NCBI GenBank assembly: GCA_964204605.1
Contig: OZ123195.1
Span: 2,108,001 to 2,172,000 of the forward strand
Source: UBA961 sp014191195
Lineage (GTDB): Bacteria; Bacteroidota; Ignavibacteria; Kapaibacteriales; UBA961
DNA length: 64,000 nucleotides
Reading direction: 5' to 3'
The notes below the pieces were generated by a model. It was not told the origin of the DNA, ran no database searches, and worked only from the letters and a program-made list of their open reading frames with translations. Made by a program: the position numbers and the translations under genes. Position 1 is the stretch's first letter; each line of letters begins with the position of its first letter. Below are positions 25,067-33,599 of the stretch, piece after piece.

Positions 25067-26122
25067 TTAAGCTTCAGCTGTTGGAGCTTGCTCTACTACG
25101 ATTTCAGTTGTTGGAGCTTGCTCTACTACGATTTCAGCTGTTGGAGCTTGCTCTACTACGATTTCAGTTGTTGGAGCTTGCTCTACTACGATTTCAGCTG
25201 CTGGAGCTTGTTCTACTACGATTTCAGCTGCTGGAGCTTGTTCTACTACGATTTCAGCTGCTGGTGCAATATGAGTCTTTGCAGGAGGTGGCACAAAAGT
25301 AGGTTTTTGACCACCAGGAGCTGGTGCATTATTTCGACGTTGACGCATTCTGCGATTGCCTTTTCCATCATCTTCCATTTCATTTTCTTTTGCTGATCTT
25401 TCACCTGAAACTCCTGCTTCAGAAGCTTTTTGCTTAGCGATTTCACGGCCTTCTAAAATAGCATCAGCTAAAGTTTCAGCAATTAATTCAATTGTCTTAA
25501 TTGAATCATCATTTGCTGGGATTGGATAATGTACTGTATCGGGATCGCAATTTGTATCTACAACACCAATTACGGAAATACCAAGTTTATCTGCTTCTTG
25601 AATTGCAATATGTTCTTTTTTAACGTCCACCAAAAAAATGATACCTGGTATACGTGTCATTTCTTCAATACCACCAAAAACTTTACGTAAACGCTCACGC
25701 TCACGATTTAACATTAAACGTTCTTTTTTTGTAAATTTTTCAAATGTTCCATCGGCTTCCATTTTATCAATTGCTACAAGCCTTTTGATACTTTTACGAA
25801 TTGTTGGAAAATTAGTTAGCATTCCTCCTAACCAACGCTCTGAAACATAATAAGATCCACAACGCTTTGCTGCATTTTGAATCGCTTCTTTAGCTTGACT
25901 TTTAGTGCCTACAAATAATACAACTTTTCCCATGCTTGCTGCTTCAAAAGCAGTTTCACGAGCAATATCTAATAGAATTTTTGTTTTACGTAAATCAAGA
26001 ATGTGAATTCCATTGCGCTCTGTATAAATGAACTTGCGCATTTTAGGATTCCAACGACGGGTAAGGTGGCCGAAATGGGCACCTGATTCTAGAAGGGCTT
26101 CGACTGTTGATTCTGTTGCCAT
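25067..26122 (-). CDS. rpsB: 30S ribosomal protein S2 with repetitive C-terminal tail
   Basis: Residues 1 to about 240 are a normal S2 (ESGAHFGHLTRRWNPKM, RWLGGMLTNFPTI, VDTNCDPDTVHYPIPANDD). About 110 extra residues follow: a basic linker (RRMRQRRNNAPAPGG), a Pro-rich stretch, then six tandem copies of the decapeptide [AT][AT]EIVVEQAP, ending TAEA. The tail is encoded by near-identical 30-bp repeats. C-terminal S2 extensions are known in some lineages, but I cannot say this repeat has been described. GGAG precedes the ATG. tsf follows. Confidence 0.97.
   Translation of the reverse strand: MATESTVEALLESGAHFGHLTRRWNPKMRKFIYTERNGIHILDLRKTKILLDIARETAFEAASMGKVVLFVGTKSQAKEAIQNAAKRCGSYYVSERWLGGMLTNFPTIRKSIKRLVAIDKMEADGTFEKFTKKERLMLNRERERLRKVFGGIEEMTRIPGIIFLVDVKKEHIAIQEADKLGISVIGVVDTNCDPDTVHYPIPANDDSIKTIELIAETLADAILEGREIAKQKASEAGVSGERSAKENEMEDDGKGNRRMRQRRNNAPAPGGQKPTFVPPPAKTHIAPAAEIVVEQAPAAEIVVEQAPAAEIVVEQAPTTEIVVEQAPTAEIVVEQAPTTEIVVEQAPTAEA
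25081..25260. repeat. Six tandem 30-bp repeats inside rpsB
   Basis: Six in-frame copies of a 30-bp unit (plus-strand form TTGGAGCTTGCTCTACTACG plus ten more). Copies 1 and 3 end GTTG, copies 2 and 4 end GCTG, and copies 5 and 6 are identical to each other with CTGG/TTCT variants. The alternation suggests a 60-bp pair was duplicated. Confidence 0.97.
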
Positions 26123-26303
26123 TGGGCAAACTCCATAAATTAGTTGTTTACTACTGCATTGATCATCTTATATCACAAACTTTTTATCAAAGCCACAAAT
26201 GATATAATCACAATGCATGATTATTAGGGTGATAGCTAATGCTATCTTTGATATGATACATTTTAATTCAAAAGAGAGTTTTATGTATCTTCACTAAACA
26301 AGC

Positions 26304-26333
26304 AAAAACCTCATCTACAAAAAGAAGATGAGG
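26304..26333 (-). terminator. Terminator of the rplM-rpsI unit
   Basis: CCTCATCT (26309-26316) and AGATGAGG (26326-26333) form an 8-bp stem; on the minus strand it is followed by five T. It sits 24 bp past the rpsI stop codon and separates rpsI from rpsB. Confidence 0.75.
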
Positions 26334-26356
26334 TAAATGCCAATATAATTGTCGGA

Positions 26357-26743
26357 TTAACGCTTTGAGAACTGGAAACGCTTACGAGCTTTTTTCTGTC
26401 CATATTTCTTACGCTCTACCATTCTAGGATCGCGAGTGAGAAATCCTGCAGTACGAAGCTGAGGGCGAAGCTCACCATCAAAATCAACAAGCGCACGTGC
26501 AACACCCAAACGAATAGCACCAGCTTGACCACTTTTACCACCGCCTGTAGCCTTTATGTGTAAGTCAAACTTACCTTCCAAACTTACAGTCTCAAGTGGG
26601 CGAAGTGCTTCGCGGCGATTAAATTCAACCGGAAAATACTCTTCTATTGGAGATTTGTTAACCAATACTTTACCGGTGCCAGGTAACATTCTAACCTGCG
26701 CAACTGCTGTCTTACGACGTCCGGTAGCTGTGATATTATTCAT
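26357..26743 (-). CDS. rpsI: 30S ribosomal protein S9
   Basis: 128 residues. TGRRKTAVAQVRMLPGTGKV at the start, GGGKSGQAGAIRLGVARAL in the middle and the basic end GQKKARKRFQFSKR that reaches the P site. Directly after rplM with a 15-bp gap, the universal pairing. Confidence 0.98.
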   Translation of the reverse strand: MNNITATGRRKTAVAQVRMLPGTGKVLVNKSPIEEYFPVEFNRREALRPLETVSLEGKFDLHIKATGGGKSGQAGAIRLGVARALVDFDGELRPQLRTAGFLTRDPRMVERKKYGQKKARKRFQFSKR

Positions 26744-26758
26744 ATATTAATCCAGTTT

Positions 26759-27217
26759 TTATTCAGCACTATATTTGAGTATAAATTCTTTTGGCTCTTG
26801 GGCAGCATGCGGATGCTCTGCACCTGCATATACTTTAAGTTTTTTACCCATCTTACGGCCTAAAGTATTTTTTGGAAGCATACCTCTAACCGCTAATTCT
26901 ATAACTTCTTCAGGCTTGCTTTTAACAAGATCCTTGAAAGAACGATAGCGATCGCCACCTGGATATCCAGTATAATGGAAATATTCTTTTTGTTCTTCTC
27001 GTTTGCCTTTAACTTTAATCTGGGCAGCATTAATAACAACAACAAAATCACCACAATCAACATGCGGTGTAAAGTCAGGCTTATGCTTGCCTCTGATAAG
27101 AAATGCTACTTGGGAGGCTAATCTACCCAAAGTTTTGCCTTCCGCATTAACAATATGCCATTTTGCTATAACATCTTGTTCGCGGACAGACTTCGTAATT
27201 TTACCGGATAATATCAC
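26759..27217 (-). CDS. rplM: 50S ribosomal protein L13
   Basis: 152 residues; early-assembly large-subunit protein. Motifs: WHIVNAEGKTLGRLASQVA, RGKHKPDFTPHVDCGD and VRGMLPKNTLGR. The start is GTG at 27217: AAGGA lies six bases before it on the minus strand and no suitable ATG is near. The N-terminus is slightly extended compared with E. coli. A consensus promoter lies 42 bp upstream. Confidence 0.97.
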   Translation of the reverse strand: MILSGKITKSVREQDVIAKWHIVNAEGKTLGRLASQVAFLIRGKHKPDFTPHVDCGDFVVVINAAQIKVKGKREEQKEYFHYTGYPGGDRYRSFKDLVKSKPEEVIELAVRGMLPKNTLGRKMGKKLKVYAGAEHPHAAQEPKEFILKYSAE

Positions 27218-27258
27218 TTCTAATCCTTGCTTGAAATAAGGAATTCTAATAGAGCTGG

Positions 27259-27289
27259 CAAAAATAAGACATTAAAAGTTATCCACAAA
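27259..27289 (-). promoter_or_regulatory. Bacteroidota-type promoter of rplM-rpsI
   Basis: On the minus strand: TTTG (plus 27286-27289), 19 nt, then TATTTTTG (plus 27259-27266). Full match to the -33/-7 consensus also seen before mreB. A TTATCCACA (DnaA-box sequence, 27279-27287) overlaps the -33 end. Confidence 0.72.
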
Positions 27290-27320
27290 GTTTTTTTTTA
27301 CACATGTTATCAACATCGTT

Positions 27321-27372
27321 AAAAAACATATGTGGAAACCTATCTAATCTTCATATATAGATAGCTATTTCC
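27321..27372 (-). terminator. Possible terminator of the SpoU methyltransferase gene
   Basis: CTATCTA/TAGATAG extended by GGAAA/TTTCC forms a long stem that includes the stop codon; a run of six T follows on the minus strand about seven bases later. Confidence 0.45.
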
Positions 27373-28153
27373 GAAGTTTTGCAGCATACATAAAAACTGC
27401 TGAACTAGAAGAAACATTGAGAGATTTTACATTATTGTACATTGGAATATCTATGATTTCATCAGCTATTGATAATATCTTTGATTCTATGCCTTGCCCT
27501 TCGCTACCAAAAACCAAAGCAAAGTTTTCAGGAAATGTATAATTTTGCAAATGATGTGATCGTTCGGATATTTCTGCACAAATGATAATGCAGCCTTGAT
27601 TTTTTAGTGTTATCAATGTATCTACTAAATTATTTTGGATGCTGATATTAGCTTTTGAAATATAACCCATAGACACTCTAACTGCTCTTCTTAGATATGG
27701 AGAGCTAGTAGCATTATCTGCAAGAATAGAGGTAAATCCGAATCCAACGGCATTTCTAATGATGCCACCAACATTATCAGAATTGATAATATTGTTCATT
27801 GCGATATAAGGAGGTTTTAAAGTAGCAAAGTGTTCATTTTTGGGTTGCGTAGCAATTGCCATAACACCAGAATGAAGTCTAAAACCTACAATTGATTCCA
27901 TTAATTTTTTAGAAGCAGTAAAAACTTGACCTTCTGGAACTTTTGCTTCAAGTAAAGTTTTGTATTGATTTATAAAGTCTTCGATAGCAAAAACAGATTG
28001 AATTTGTACTTGACTTTCTAATACAACCAAAGTTACTTTATCGCCATCACACAAAAATATTTGTTCTTGAGTATGATGTATTTGCGATTCTTTCAATGAA
28101 AGATAATTACTTATCCTTTCATCAGTTATATCATTAATATGTATGATTTTCAT
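27365..28153 (-). CDS. TrmH/SpoU-family RNA 2'-O-methyltransferase
   Basis: 262 residues of the SPOUT knot fold, which methylates ribose 2'-O positions in tRNA or rRNA using SAM. Three family motifs are present: NIINSDNVGGIIRNA (motif 1), FALVFGSEGQGI (motif 2) and IPMYNNVKSLNVSSSSAV (motif 3). The N-terminal part resembles an RNA substrate-binding domain. The target nucleotide cannot be deduced. It is divergent from the desaturase gene. Confidence 0.9.
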   Translation of the reverse strand: MKIIHINDITDERISNYLSLKESQIHHTQEQIFLCDGDKVTLVVLESQVQIQSVFAIEDFINQYKTLLEAKVPEGQVFTASKKLMESIVGFRLHSGVMAIATQPKNEHFATLKPPYIAMNNIINSDNVGGIIRNAVGFGFTSILADNATSSPYLRRAVRVSMGYISKANISIQNNLVDTLITLKNQGCIIICAEISERSHHLQNYTFPENFALVFGSEGQGIESKILSIADEIIDIPMYNNVKSLNVSSSSAVFMYAAKLRK

Positions 28154-28263
28154 TAATATTTAAGAGAGTAATGAAACATTTCTTATGATTTACATGATAT
28201 TCAATAGAAGTAAAACACTATTTTTGTACTGTATATTACATAAGTAACCATTATAAGAGAAAT

Positions 28264-29331
28264 ATGACAACACCAAGATTTAATAAGATCCAATCAACTT
28301 TCAATCTAGAATTAAGAAATAGAATCACACAATACTTTAAAGAAAATCAGATATCTCCAACAGGTAATACAAAGTTATATTTTAAAGCGATAATTCTTAT
28401 ACTTACATTCATTGCTGTGTATATTCATTTGATAATCTTTACACCGTCTTTATTGATAGCATTATCAGAATGTATTGTTTTGGGGTTTTTGACATCATTT
28501 ATTGGTTTTAATATAATGCATGATGGATCGCACGGTTCATTTAGCCAATCTACATTCATAAATTCCATTGCTGGAATGTCTATGAACTTTTTAGGTTCAA
28601 ATGTACATTTCTGGAATACAAAGCACAATGTTATCCATCATACATTTACTAATATTGATGAGATTGATGATGATATTGATGTTAAACCATTTCTCCGTTT
28701 AAGTCCAACTCAAGAATATCATTTTTTTCATAAGTTTCAGCATGTGTATTTTCTTGCTGCTTATTCGATTTTCTTTTTATTCTGGATTTTTTATACTGAT
28801 TATGTGAAATATTTTACAAGAAAAATTGGTGATTATCCAATGCCGCCTTTTAATGCTAAAACACATATTTCTTTTTGGGCATTTAAATTGATTCATGCGG
28901 TATTATTTATTGTTTTACCAATAATTCAATTTGGATTTCTTAACTGGCTTATGGGTTTTTTACTTTATACCGTAGCTACTGGTTTAGTATTAGCTATAGT
29001 GTTTCAAATGGCTCATACTGTTGATGGAACAGAGTTCCCAATTATCAATGAACATAATTCATTAGAAGATGAATGGATGATTCATCAGCTAAAAACAACT
29101 GCAAATTTTTCAACAAAGAATCCAATTCTATCGTGGTTTGTAGGCGGCTTAAATTTTCAAATTGAACACCACTTATTTCCTAAAATATCCCATGTTCATT
29201 ATCCAGCAATAAGTAGGATTATTAAGAAAACATGTCAAGAATTCGATATTCAGTATATAGAATTCCCTTCAATATTTGATGCTTTTTTGTCTCATTATAG
29301 ACATTTAAAGTTTTTAGGACAAAATGCTTAA
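28264..29331 (+). CDS. Membrane fatty acid desaturase
   Basis: 355 residues with four main membrane helices. The three histidine boxes that hold the di-iron centre are clear: HDGSH, HNVIHH and QIEHHLFP. The third box QIEHH and overall form match the front-end (delta-6-like) acyl desaturase family, here without a cytochrome b5 domain. It introduces a double bond into membrane fatty acids and may adjust fluidity in the cold. A TATTTTTG at 28219-28226 is a likely -7 element. A symmetric terminator follows. Confidence 0.92.
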   Translation: MTTPRFNKIQSTFNLELRNRITQYFKENQISPTGNTKLYFKAIILILTFIAVYIHLIIFTPSLLIALSECIVLGFLTSFIGFNIMHDGSHGSFSQSTFINSIAGMSMNFLGSNVHFWNTKHNVIHHTFTNIDEIDDDIDVKPFLRLSPTQEYHFFHKFQHVYFLAAYSIFFLFWIFYTDYVKYFTRKIGDYPMPPFNAKTHISFWAFKLIHAVLFIVLPIIQFGFLNWLMGFLLYTVATGLVLAIVFQMAHTVDGTEFPIINEHNSLEDEWMIHQLKTTANFSTKNPILSWFVGGLNFQIEHHLFPKISHVHYPAISRIIKKTCQEFDIQYIEFPSIFDAFLSHYRHLKFLGQNA

Positions 29332-29358
29332 AAAAAAACCGGTGAATACCGGTTTTTT
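29332..29358. terminator. Bidirectional terminator, desaturase/serS
   Basis: AAAAAACCGGT - GAAT - ACCGGTTTTTT is a perfect palindromic hairpin with A- and T-runs, serving both converging genes. Confidence 0.9.
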
Positions 29359-29361
29359 CAT

Positions 29362-30621
29362 TTAGATACTATCAAATCTACAATAAGGCTTTAATACTTC
29401 TGGTAGAGTGATATGTCCATCTTCTGTTTGATAATGTTCTAAAATTGCTACCATCAATCTAGATGTTGCTAGGCCACTACCATTAAGAGTATGTAAAAAC
29501 TCGAGTTTTCCAGCTGAATTTCTATAGCGAATATTAGCTCTTCTTGCTTGATATGACTCGAAATTAGAACAGCTAGACACTTCTAACCATTTATTTTCGC
29601 ATGGTGACCATGCTTCTAGATCATAGGTTTTTGCACTTGAAAAACTTGTGTCACCACTGCATAAAAGTAATACTCTATAAGGAATTAAGAGTGCTTTTAG
29701 AATATCCTCTACATCTGTAACTAATATTTCTAATTCATTATAAGAATGTTCAGGTTTAACAAATTTTACTAATTCTACCTTATTGAATTGATGAACTCTT
29801 AAAAATCCTTTTGTATCCTTGCCATAACTTCCAGCTTCCCTTCTGAAACAAGCAGAATATCCACAATATTTAATTGGAAGGCTATCATGAGATAATACTT
29901 CATCACGATGAAAATTAGTTAGAGGAACTTCTGCAGTAGGAATAGCATATAATCCATCTAAGGGCATATGATACATATCTTCTTCCATCTTGGGCAATTG
30001 TCCGGTGCCGCGCATAGAAGCGAAATTAGCAAGAAATGGAGGCATCATTTCTGTATAACCATGTTTTTCTAGATGAAAATCTATCATAAAATTAATAAGG
30101 GCTCTCTCTAAACTGGCTCCTTTGCCTACATAGAATCCAAATCCGCTACCACTTACTTTTGCTCCTCGTTCAAAATCTAAAATATTTAAATGTTTAGAAA
30201 TTTCAACATGATTTTTTCTAAATCCACAGTCTATTGTCTCGCCAAATCTGCGGATCTCAATATTATCGGCTGCGCTTTTACCAATAGGCACAGTGCTATC
30301 TACCATATTTGTAATTCGTAATTGAATATCTTCCATCTGAGATTCTATTGAACGAAGTGAGTCATCAAATGACTTTATGTTTTCAGAAACAATTCGCATT
30401 TCTTCGATATACTGATCTGCATTTTGCTTCGATTTTTTTAAAACAGCTATTTGTTCAGATACAGTATTTCTGGTGCTTTTTAATGATTCAACTTGTTGTA
30501 TGATTGCTCTGCGTTGTTCATCAAGTTCTAAGAATGTATCGATATCAGCAGATTCATTTTTATTAATAATATTTTGCTTTACAGCTTGGGCATTTGTGCG
30601 TATAAATTTTAAATCAAGCAT
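29362..30621 (-). CDS. serS: Seryl-tRNA synthetase
   Basis: Class II aminoacyl-tRNA synthetase, 419 residues. An N-terminal coiled-coil arm (about 30-110) holds the long variable arm of tRNA-Ser. The catalytic core shows GTGQLPKMEEDMY, FRREAGSYGKDTKGFLRVHQF (motif 2 region) and GSGLATSRLMVAILEHYQ (motif 3). TACTTTTG on the minus strand (plus 30667-30674) is a likely -7 element in the divergent region. Confidence 0.98.
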   Translation of the reverse strand: MLDLKFIRTNAQAVKQNIINKNESADIDTFLELDEQRRAIIQQVESLKSTRNTVSEQIAVLKKSKQNADQYIEEMRIVSENIKSFDDSLRSIESQMEDIQLRITNMVDSTVPIGKSAADNIEIRRFGETIDCGFRKNHVEISKHLNILDFERGAKVSGSGFGFYVGKGASLERALINFMIDFHLEKHGYTEMMPPFLANFASMRGTGQLPKMEEDMYHMPLDGLYAIPTAEVPLTNFHRDEVLSHDSLPIKYCGYSACFRREAGSYGKDTKGFLRVHQFNKVELVKFVKPEHSYNELEILVTDVEDILKALLIPYRVLLLCSGDTSFSSAKTYDLEAWSPCENKWLEVSSCSNFESYQARRANIRYRNSAGKLEFLHTLNGSGLATSRLMVAILEHYQTEDGHITLPEVLKPYCRFDSI

Positions 30622-30699
30622 GTATTTCTTTCCAGATTAATTCATCATATGAGAATAGTAACATAACAAAAGTACTGAATTTCCATATTTCTTAAGGTA

Positions 30700-30731
30700 T
30701 TAGGGTGAATGATCTCAACAAAGTATCTTTG
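30700..30731 (+). promoter_or_regulatory. Probable promoter of the EamA transporter
   Basis: TTAG (30700-30703, one base off TTTG), 20 nt, then TATCTTTG (30724-30731), followed 26 nt later by the ATG with GGAAGGA ribosome site. Confidence 0.55.
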
Positions 30732-30757
30732 TAAATACTATTTATTGGAAGGATTTG

Positions 30758-31684
30758 ATGTCTATTAATAGAAAGCAAAAAGCTGACTTATTTATGCTTT
30801 TAATCACTATTATTTGGAGTGGTACTTTTATTATTATTAAGAATGCTTTATTTGATGTACCTCCATTTTTATATACTTCTTTACGTTTTTTTGCTGCTAC
30901 CTTTATAGGCTTGGTTTTATGGCATAAGCAGTGTAGAAATATTACTCTACAACAGTGGAAACAGGGCAGTATTTTAGCTTTCTTTTTCGCTCTTGGATTT
31001 ATGAGCCAAACGTGGGGTTTACAGTATACAAGTGTTGCTCATTCATCATTTATTACGGGGTCAATGGTTGTTTTTACACCGATTGCAGCATACTTTATTG
31101 AAAGAAAAAATATTACAAGAATCCAGGTTTTGGGTGTAGGTATTGTATTGATAGGGCTTTGGTTTTTTACTCAAGCAGATAGTATTGGTACATCTTTTAA
31201 TGCAGGTGATATAGCAACACTTTTTTGTGCTGCTATTTGGGGATTATATATAACATTTACTGATAAATTTATGCGGGATGCTAAAGATATTCAAACAGCA
31301 TCTGCAAGATTAACATTAGTTCAATTTGGGGTTACAGGTATCATATCTTTAATTGCTTCATTATTGTTCGAAGTGAAGCCTTATCAGATTCCAGATGCTA
31401 TCTTTTCAGCTTTTCAATCTAATAGTTTTATCATCGCATTTTTGTATACAGCTATTCTTGCATCAGTGGTAGCAACATATATACAAACCCGTTATCAACA
31501 TGAAACATCGCCGGTAAAGGCAGCTCTTATGTTCTCTACAGAGCCTGTTTTAGCTACTTTATTGGCTGTTGCTTTTTCTGCTGAATATGTTTCAACAGAA
31601 AAGTATGTGATTGGGGCTATCGTTTTGGTAGGAGTGCTTTTTGCACAGATAGAAGACTTTTTTCCACGATTATTTAAAAAGTAA
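30758..31684 (+). CDS. EamA/DMT-family transporter
   Basis: Inner-membrane drug/metabolite transporter of about 308 residues with ten hydrophobic helices in two EamA repeats (starting FMLLITIIWSGTFIIIKNAL and AGDIATLFCAAIWGLYITFT). Substrate unknown; family members export amino acids and related metabolites. The ATG at 30758 has a good GGAAGGA site; the TTG just before it is not needed. Its stop codon lies 2 bp from the stop of the convergent M16 gene, with no terminator between them. Confidence 0.9.
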   Translation: MSINRKQKADLFMLLITIIWSGTFIIIKNALFDVPPFLYTSLRFFAATFIGLVLWHKQCRNITLQQWKQGSILAFFFALGFMSQTWGLQYTSVAHSSFITGSMVVFTPIAAYFIERKNITRIQVLGVGIVLIGLWFFTQADSIGTSFNAGDIATLFCAAIWGLYITFTDKFMRDAKDIQTASARLTLVQFGVTGIISLIASLLFEVKPYQIPDAIFSAFQSNSFIIAFLYTAILASVVATYIQTRYQHETSPVKAALMFSTEPVLATLLAVAFSAEYVSTEKYVIGAIVLVGVLFAQIEDFFPRLFKK

Positions 31685-31686
31685 AT

Positions 31687-33033
31687 TTACACATCAATCT
31701 CTGTAAATATTTGTGGGCTACCAAAAGGTGAAAGCTGTTCTGTTAATATGTCTATATCACCAGAAGCTGCTATAATTAGAGTTTCGGGAGCAAAAAACTG
31801 TTTCTGTATTGCAAATAGATCATGTGCGCTTGCTTTAGATAAAGCTACGAATTTTTGGGTAAAATAATCTTCGGGAAGATTGTAGCTTTCTATAGTTTTT
31901 GCTCTACCTGATAATTGTTGAGCTGTTTCCATCCCTTGTACCATAGACCCAAGCAGATATTGCGCTGCAATTGTACATTCTTCTTCTAGAATAGGTTCAT
32001 TGTTCATTCTTTGTAATTCTCGTAAAATTTCTTCTACTGAATGTCTAGTAACTTCATTGCCAATATTTGTTTGTATGATATAAGAAGAGCATGCTTTTCT
32101 TGTATCTTGATATGAATATGCACCATAAGTGTATCCATGTTTTTCTCTTAATAGTACATTTAATCTAGAGGCAAAATAGCCTCCAAAAATGGTAGAACAT
32201 ATTTGAAACAAAGTATAATCAGGGTGATATATACTAATAGATGGCATTGCTATTTGAAGAGAAGTCTGTACAGCACCTTTTTTTTCTGCAAATACCAACT
32301 GTTTACCAATTTTAAACTGTGGTTTTTTAATGAGAATTGACTGATTTATAGGTTTCCATGTACCAAAAAACTCCTCTAACATATTGAGAATAGAATCAAT
32401 ATCACAATTGCCAGATATGATAAAAAATGAACCAGCAGTTTGTATTAATGATGAATGCCAATGTTTACAATCTTCGGAATGTATAGAGTTAATTGTAGAT
32501 GCCGTTCCATTTCTGGAATGGCCATATATATGGTTTTCATATAAAGTGCCATTGCAAGCTCTAGAAACTAGGTATTCTGGGTCTGAAGAAAGATATTCTA
32601 AATCTGCAAGTATCAATTGTTTGCGTCTTTTGATTTCATCTTCTGGGAATATTGAATATAGCAAGCATTCAGACATCAGTTCTATGATATCTCTGGTATA
32701 TGTAGCCAAAACAAGGGCATTCATATCGGTAGAATCCCAATTACACGATACCCCAAAACTTGCTCCTATTACATCTGATTGTTGGGCAATTTCTTCCGCA
32801 TTTTTTTTACTATTACCCATAACCATAAGTTTAGCAACGCATCTTCCAAGGCCAGGTATATGTTCTTGGGCAGCTCCCATTGGTATAGATAGGCCAATAT
32901 TCACCAATGGTTGAGAATTATCCTGTACAATCAATACTTTTAAACCATTACTTAGAATATGCTTTTGTGATGGAGGAACATTAAAAACTGGCATTTCTTT
33001 AGATATGGGGGGAATGGATCTGTCTAATATCAC
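31687..33033 (-). CDS. M16-family peptidase-like protein lacking the zinc motif
   Basis: 448 residues with the M16 fold: LSNGLKVLIVQDNSQPLVNI at the start and a second half with IFGGYFASRLNVLLREKHGYTYGAYS. The usual zinc-binding HxxEH should follow GAAQEHIPGLG; the sequence reads GLGRCVAKLMVMG instead, so both His and Glu are replaced and the protein is unlikely to be a peptidase by itself. Many M16 systems pair an active with an inactive subunit, but no active partner is here. No clear signal peptide. Start is GTG with AGGA ahead. Confidence 0.88.
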   Translation of the reverse strand: MILDRSIPPISKEMPVFNVPPSQKHILSNGLKVLIVQDNSQPLVNIGLSIPMGAAQEHIPGLGRCVAKLMVMGNSKKNAEEIAQQSDVIGASFGVSCNWDSTDMNALVLATYTRDIIELMSECLLYSIFPEDEIKRRKQLILADLEYLSSDPEYLVSRACNGTLYENHIYGHSRNGTASTINSIHSEDCKHWHSSLIQTAGSFFIISGNCDIDSILNMLEEFFGTWKPINQSILIKKPQFKIGKQLVFAEKKGAVQTSLQIAMPSISIYHPDYTLFQICSTIFGGYFASRLNVLLREKHGYTYGAYSYQDTRKACSSYIIQTNIGNEVTRHSVEEILRELQRMNNEPILEEECTIAAQYLLGSMVQGMETAQQLSGRAKTIESYNLPEDYFTQKFVALSKASAHDLFAIQKQFFAPETLIIAASGDIDILTEQLSPFGSPQIFTEIDV

Positions 33034-33142
33034 AAGTTTTCCTATAATTTTTAATTCAATTTAAGCAATTGTAATAATTCATGCTTTTATCGTACAAATC
33101 TGTTGTGTTTTTTAATGCTAAGAACTAATAGGATATTTTACT

Positions 33143-33598
33143 ATGAAAAAAAGAGCTTATAGAAGCAATGAAGGAAAAGTTATAGCAGGTGTTTGTAGTG
33201 GATTAGGAGATTATTTACAAATAGATCCTTTATTTATTCGTATTGTTTTTATACTTTTTCTTTTTGAACCCCCTATTGCAGTCCTTGGTTATATAGCATT
33301 ATGGATTGCAATGCCAATGAAACCAATTGGGCTAATCCAAGAAACAGATGAAGAAACAATTCCACTTTTTAAAGATTTTGTTGAACAAGTAGAGCAAACT
33401 ACCAAGCAGACAATTAACATTAAGGGTGAAGTAAAATCTGGACTGATTGGCGGCAGTTTATTAATAATCTTAGGCTTTCTATTTCTTGCTAACAATTTTT
33501 TGCCAGATTTTGATTTTGGGAAATTTTGGCCCATTATTTTAATAATTATAGGATTAATTTTATTACTTGGAAATAATAAATTCAAACAAGGTAAATAA
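33143..33598 (+). CDS. PspC-domain membrane protein
   Basis: 151 residues. The N-terminal PspC domain reads YRSNEGKVIAGVCSGLGDYL followed by a hydrophobic segment; two more membrane helices near the end (GGSLLIILGFLFLANNF, FWPIILIIIGLILLLGN) resemble the LiaI/LiaF-type membrane region. PspC proteins take part in envelope stress responses. It is followed after a single base (TAA-T-ATG) by a second LiaF-like gene, so the pair is one operon. Confidence 0.88.
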   Translation: MKKRAYRSNEGKVIAGVCSGLGDYLQIDPLFIRIVFILFLFEPPIAVLGYIALWIAMPMKPIGLIQETDEETIPLFKDFVEQVEQTTKQTINIKGEVKSGLIGGSLLIILGFLFLANNFLPDFDFGKFWPIILIIIGLILLLGNNKFKQGK

Positions 33599-33599
33599 T

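Noticed and set aside
25081..25260. Possible CRISPR-like array
   Set aside because: The units are contiguous with no spacers and encode the rpsB tail in frame.
25054..25396. Long plus-strand frames over the rpsB repeats (LLELALLRFQ and YYDFSCWSL types)
   Set aside because: They are antisense or frame-shifted readings of the 30-bp repeat in rpsB; the repeat unit length keeps all frames open. No start signals or homology.
27279..27287. TTATCCACA, perfect DnaA-box sequence
   Set aside because: Only one perfect copy with a poor second match nearby; by chance about one such 9-mer is expected in a window this size and composition, and it overlaps the rplM promoter. Not evidence for an origin.
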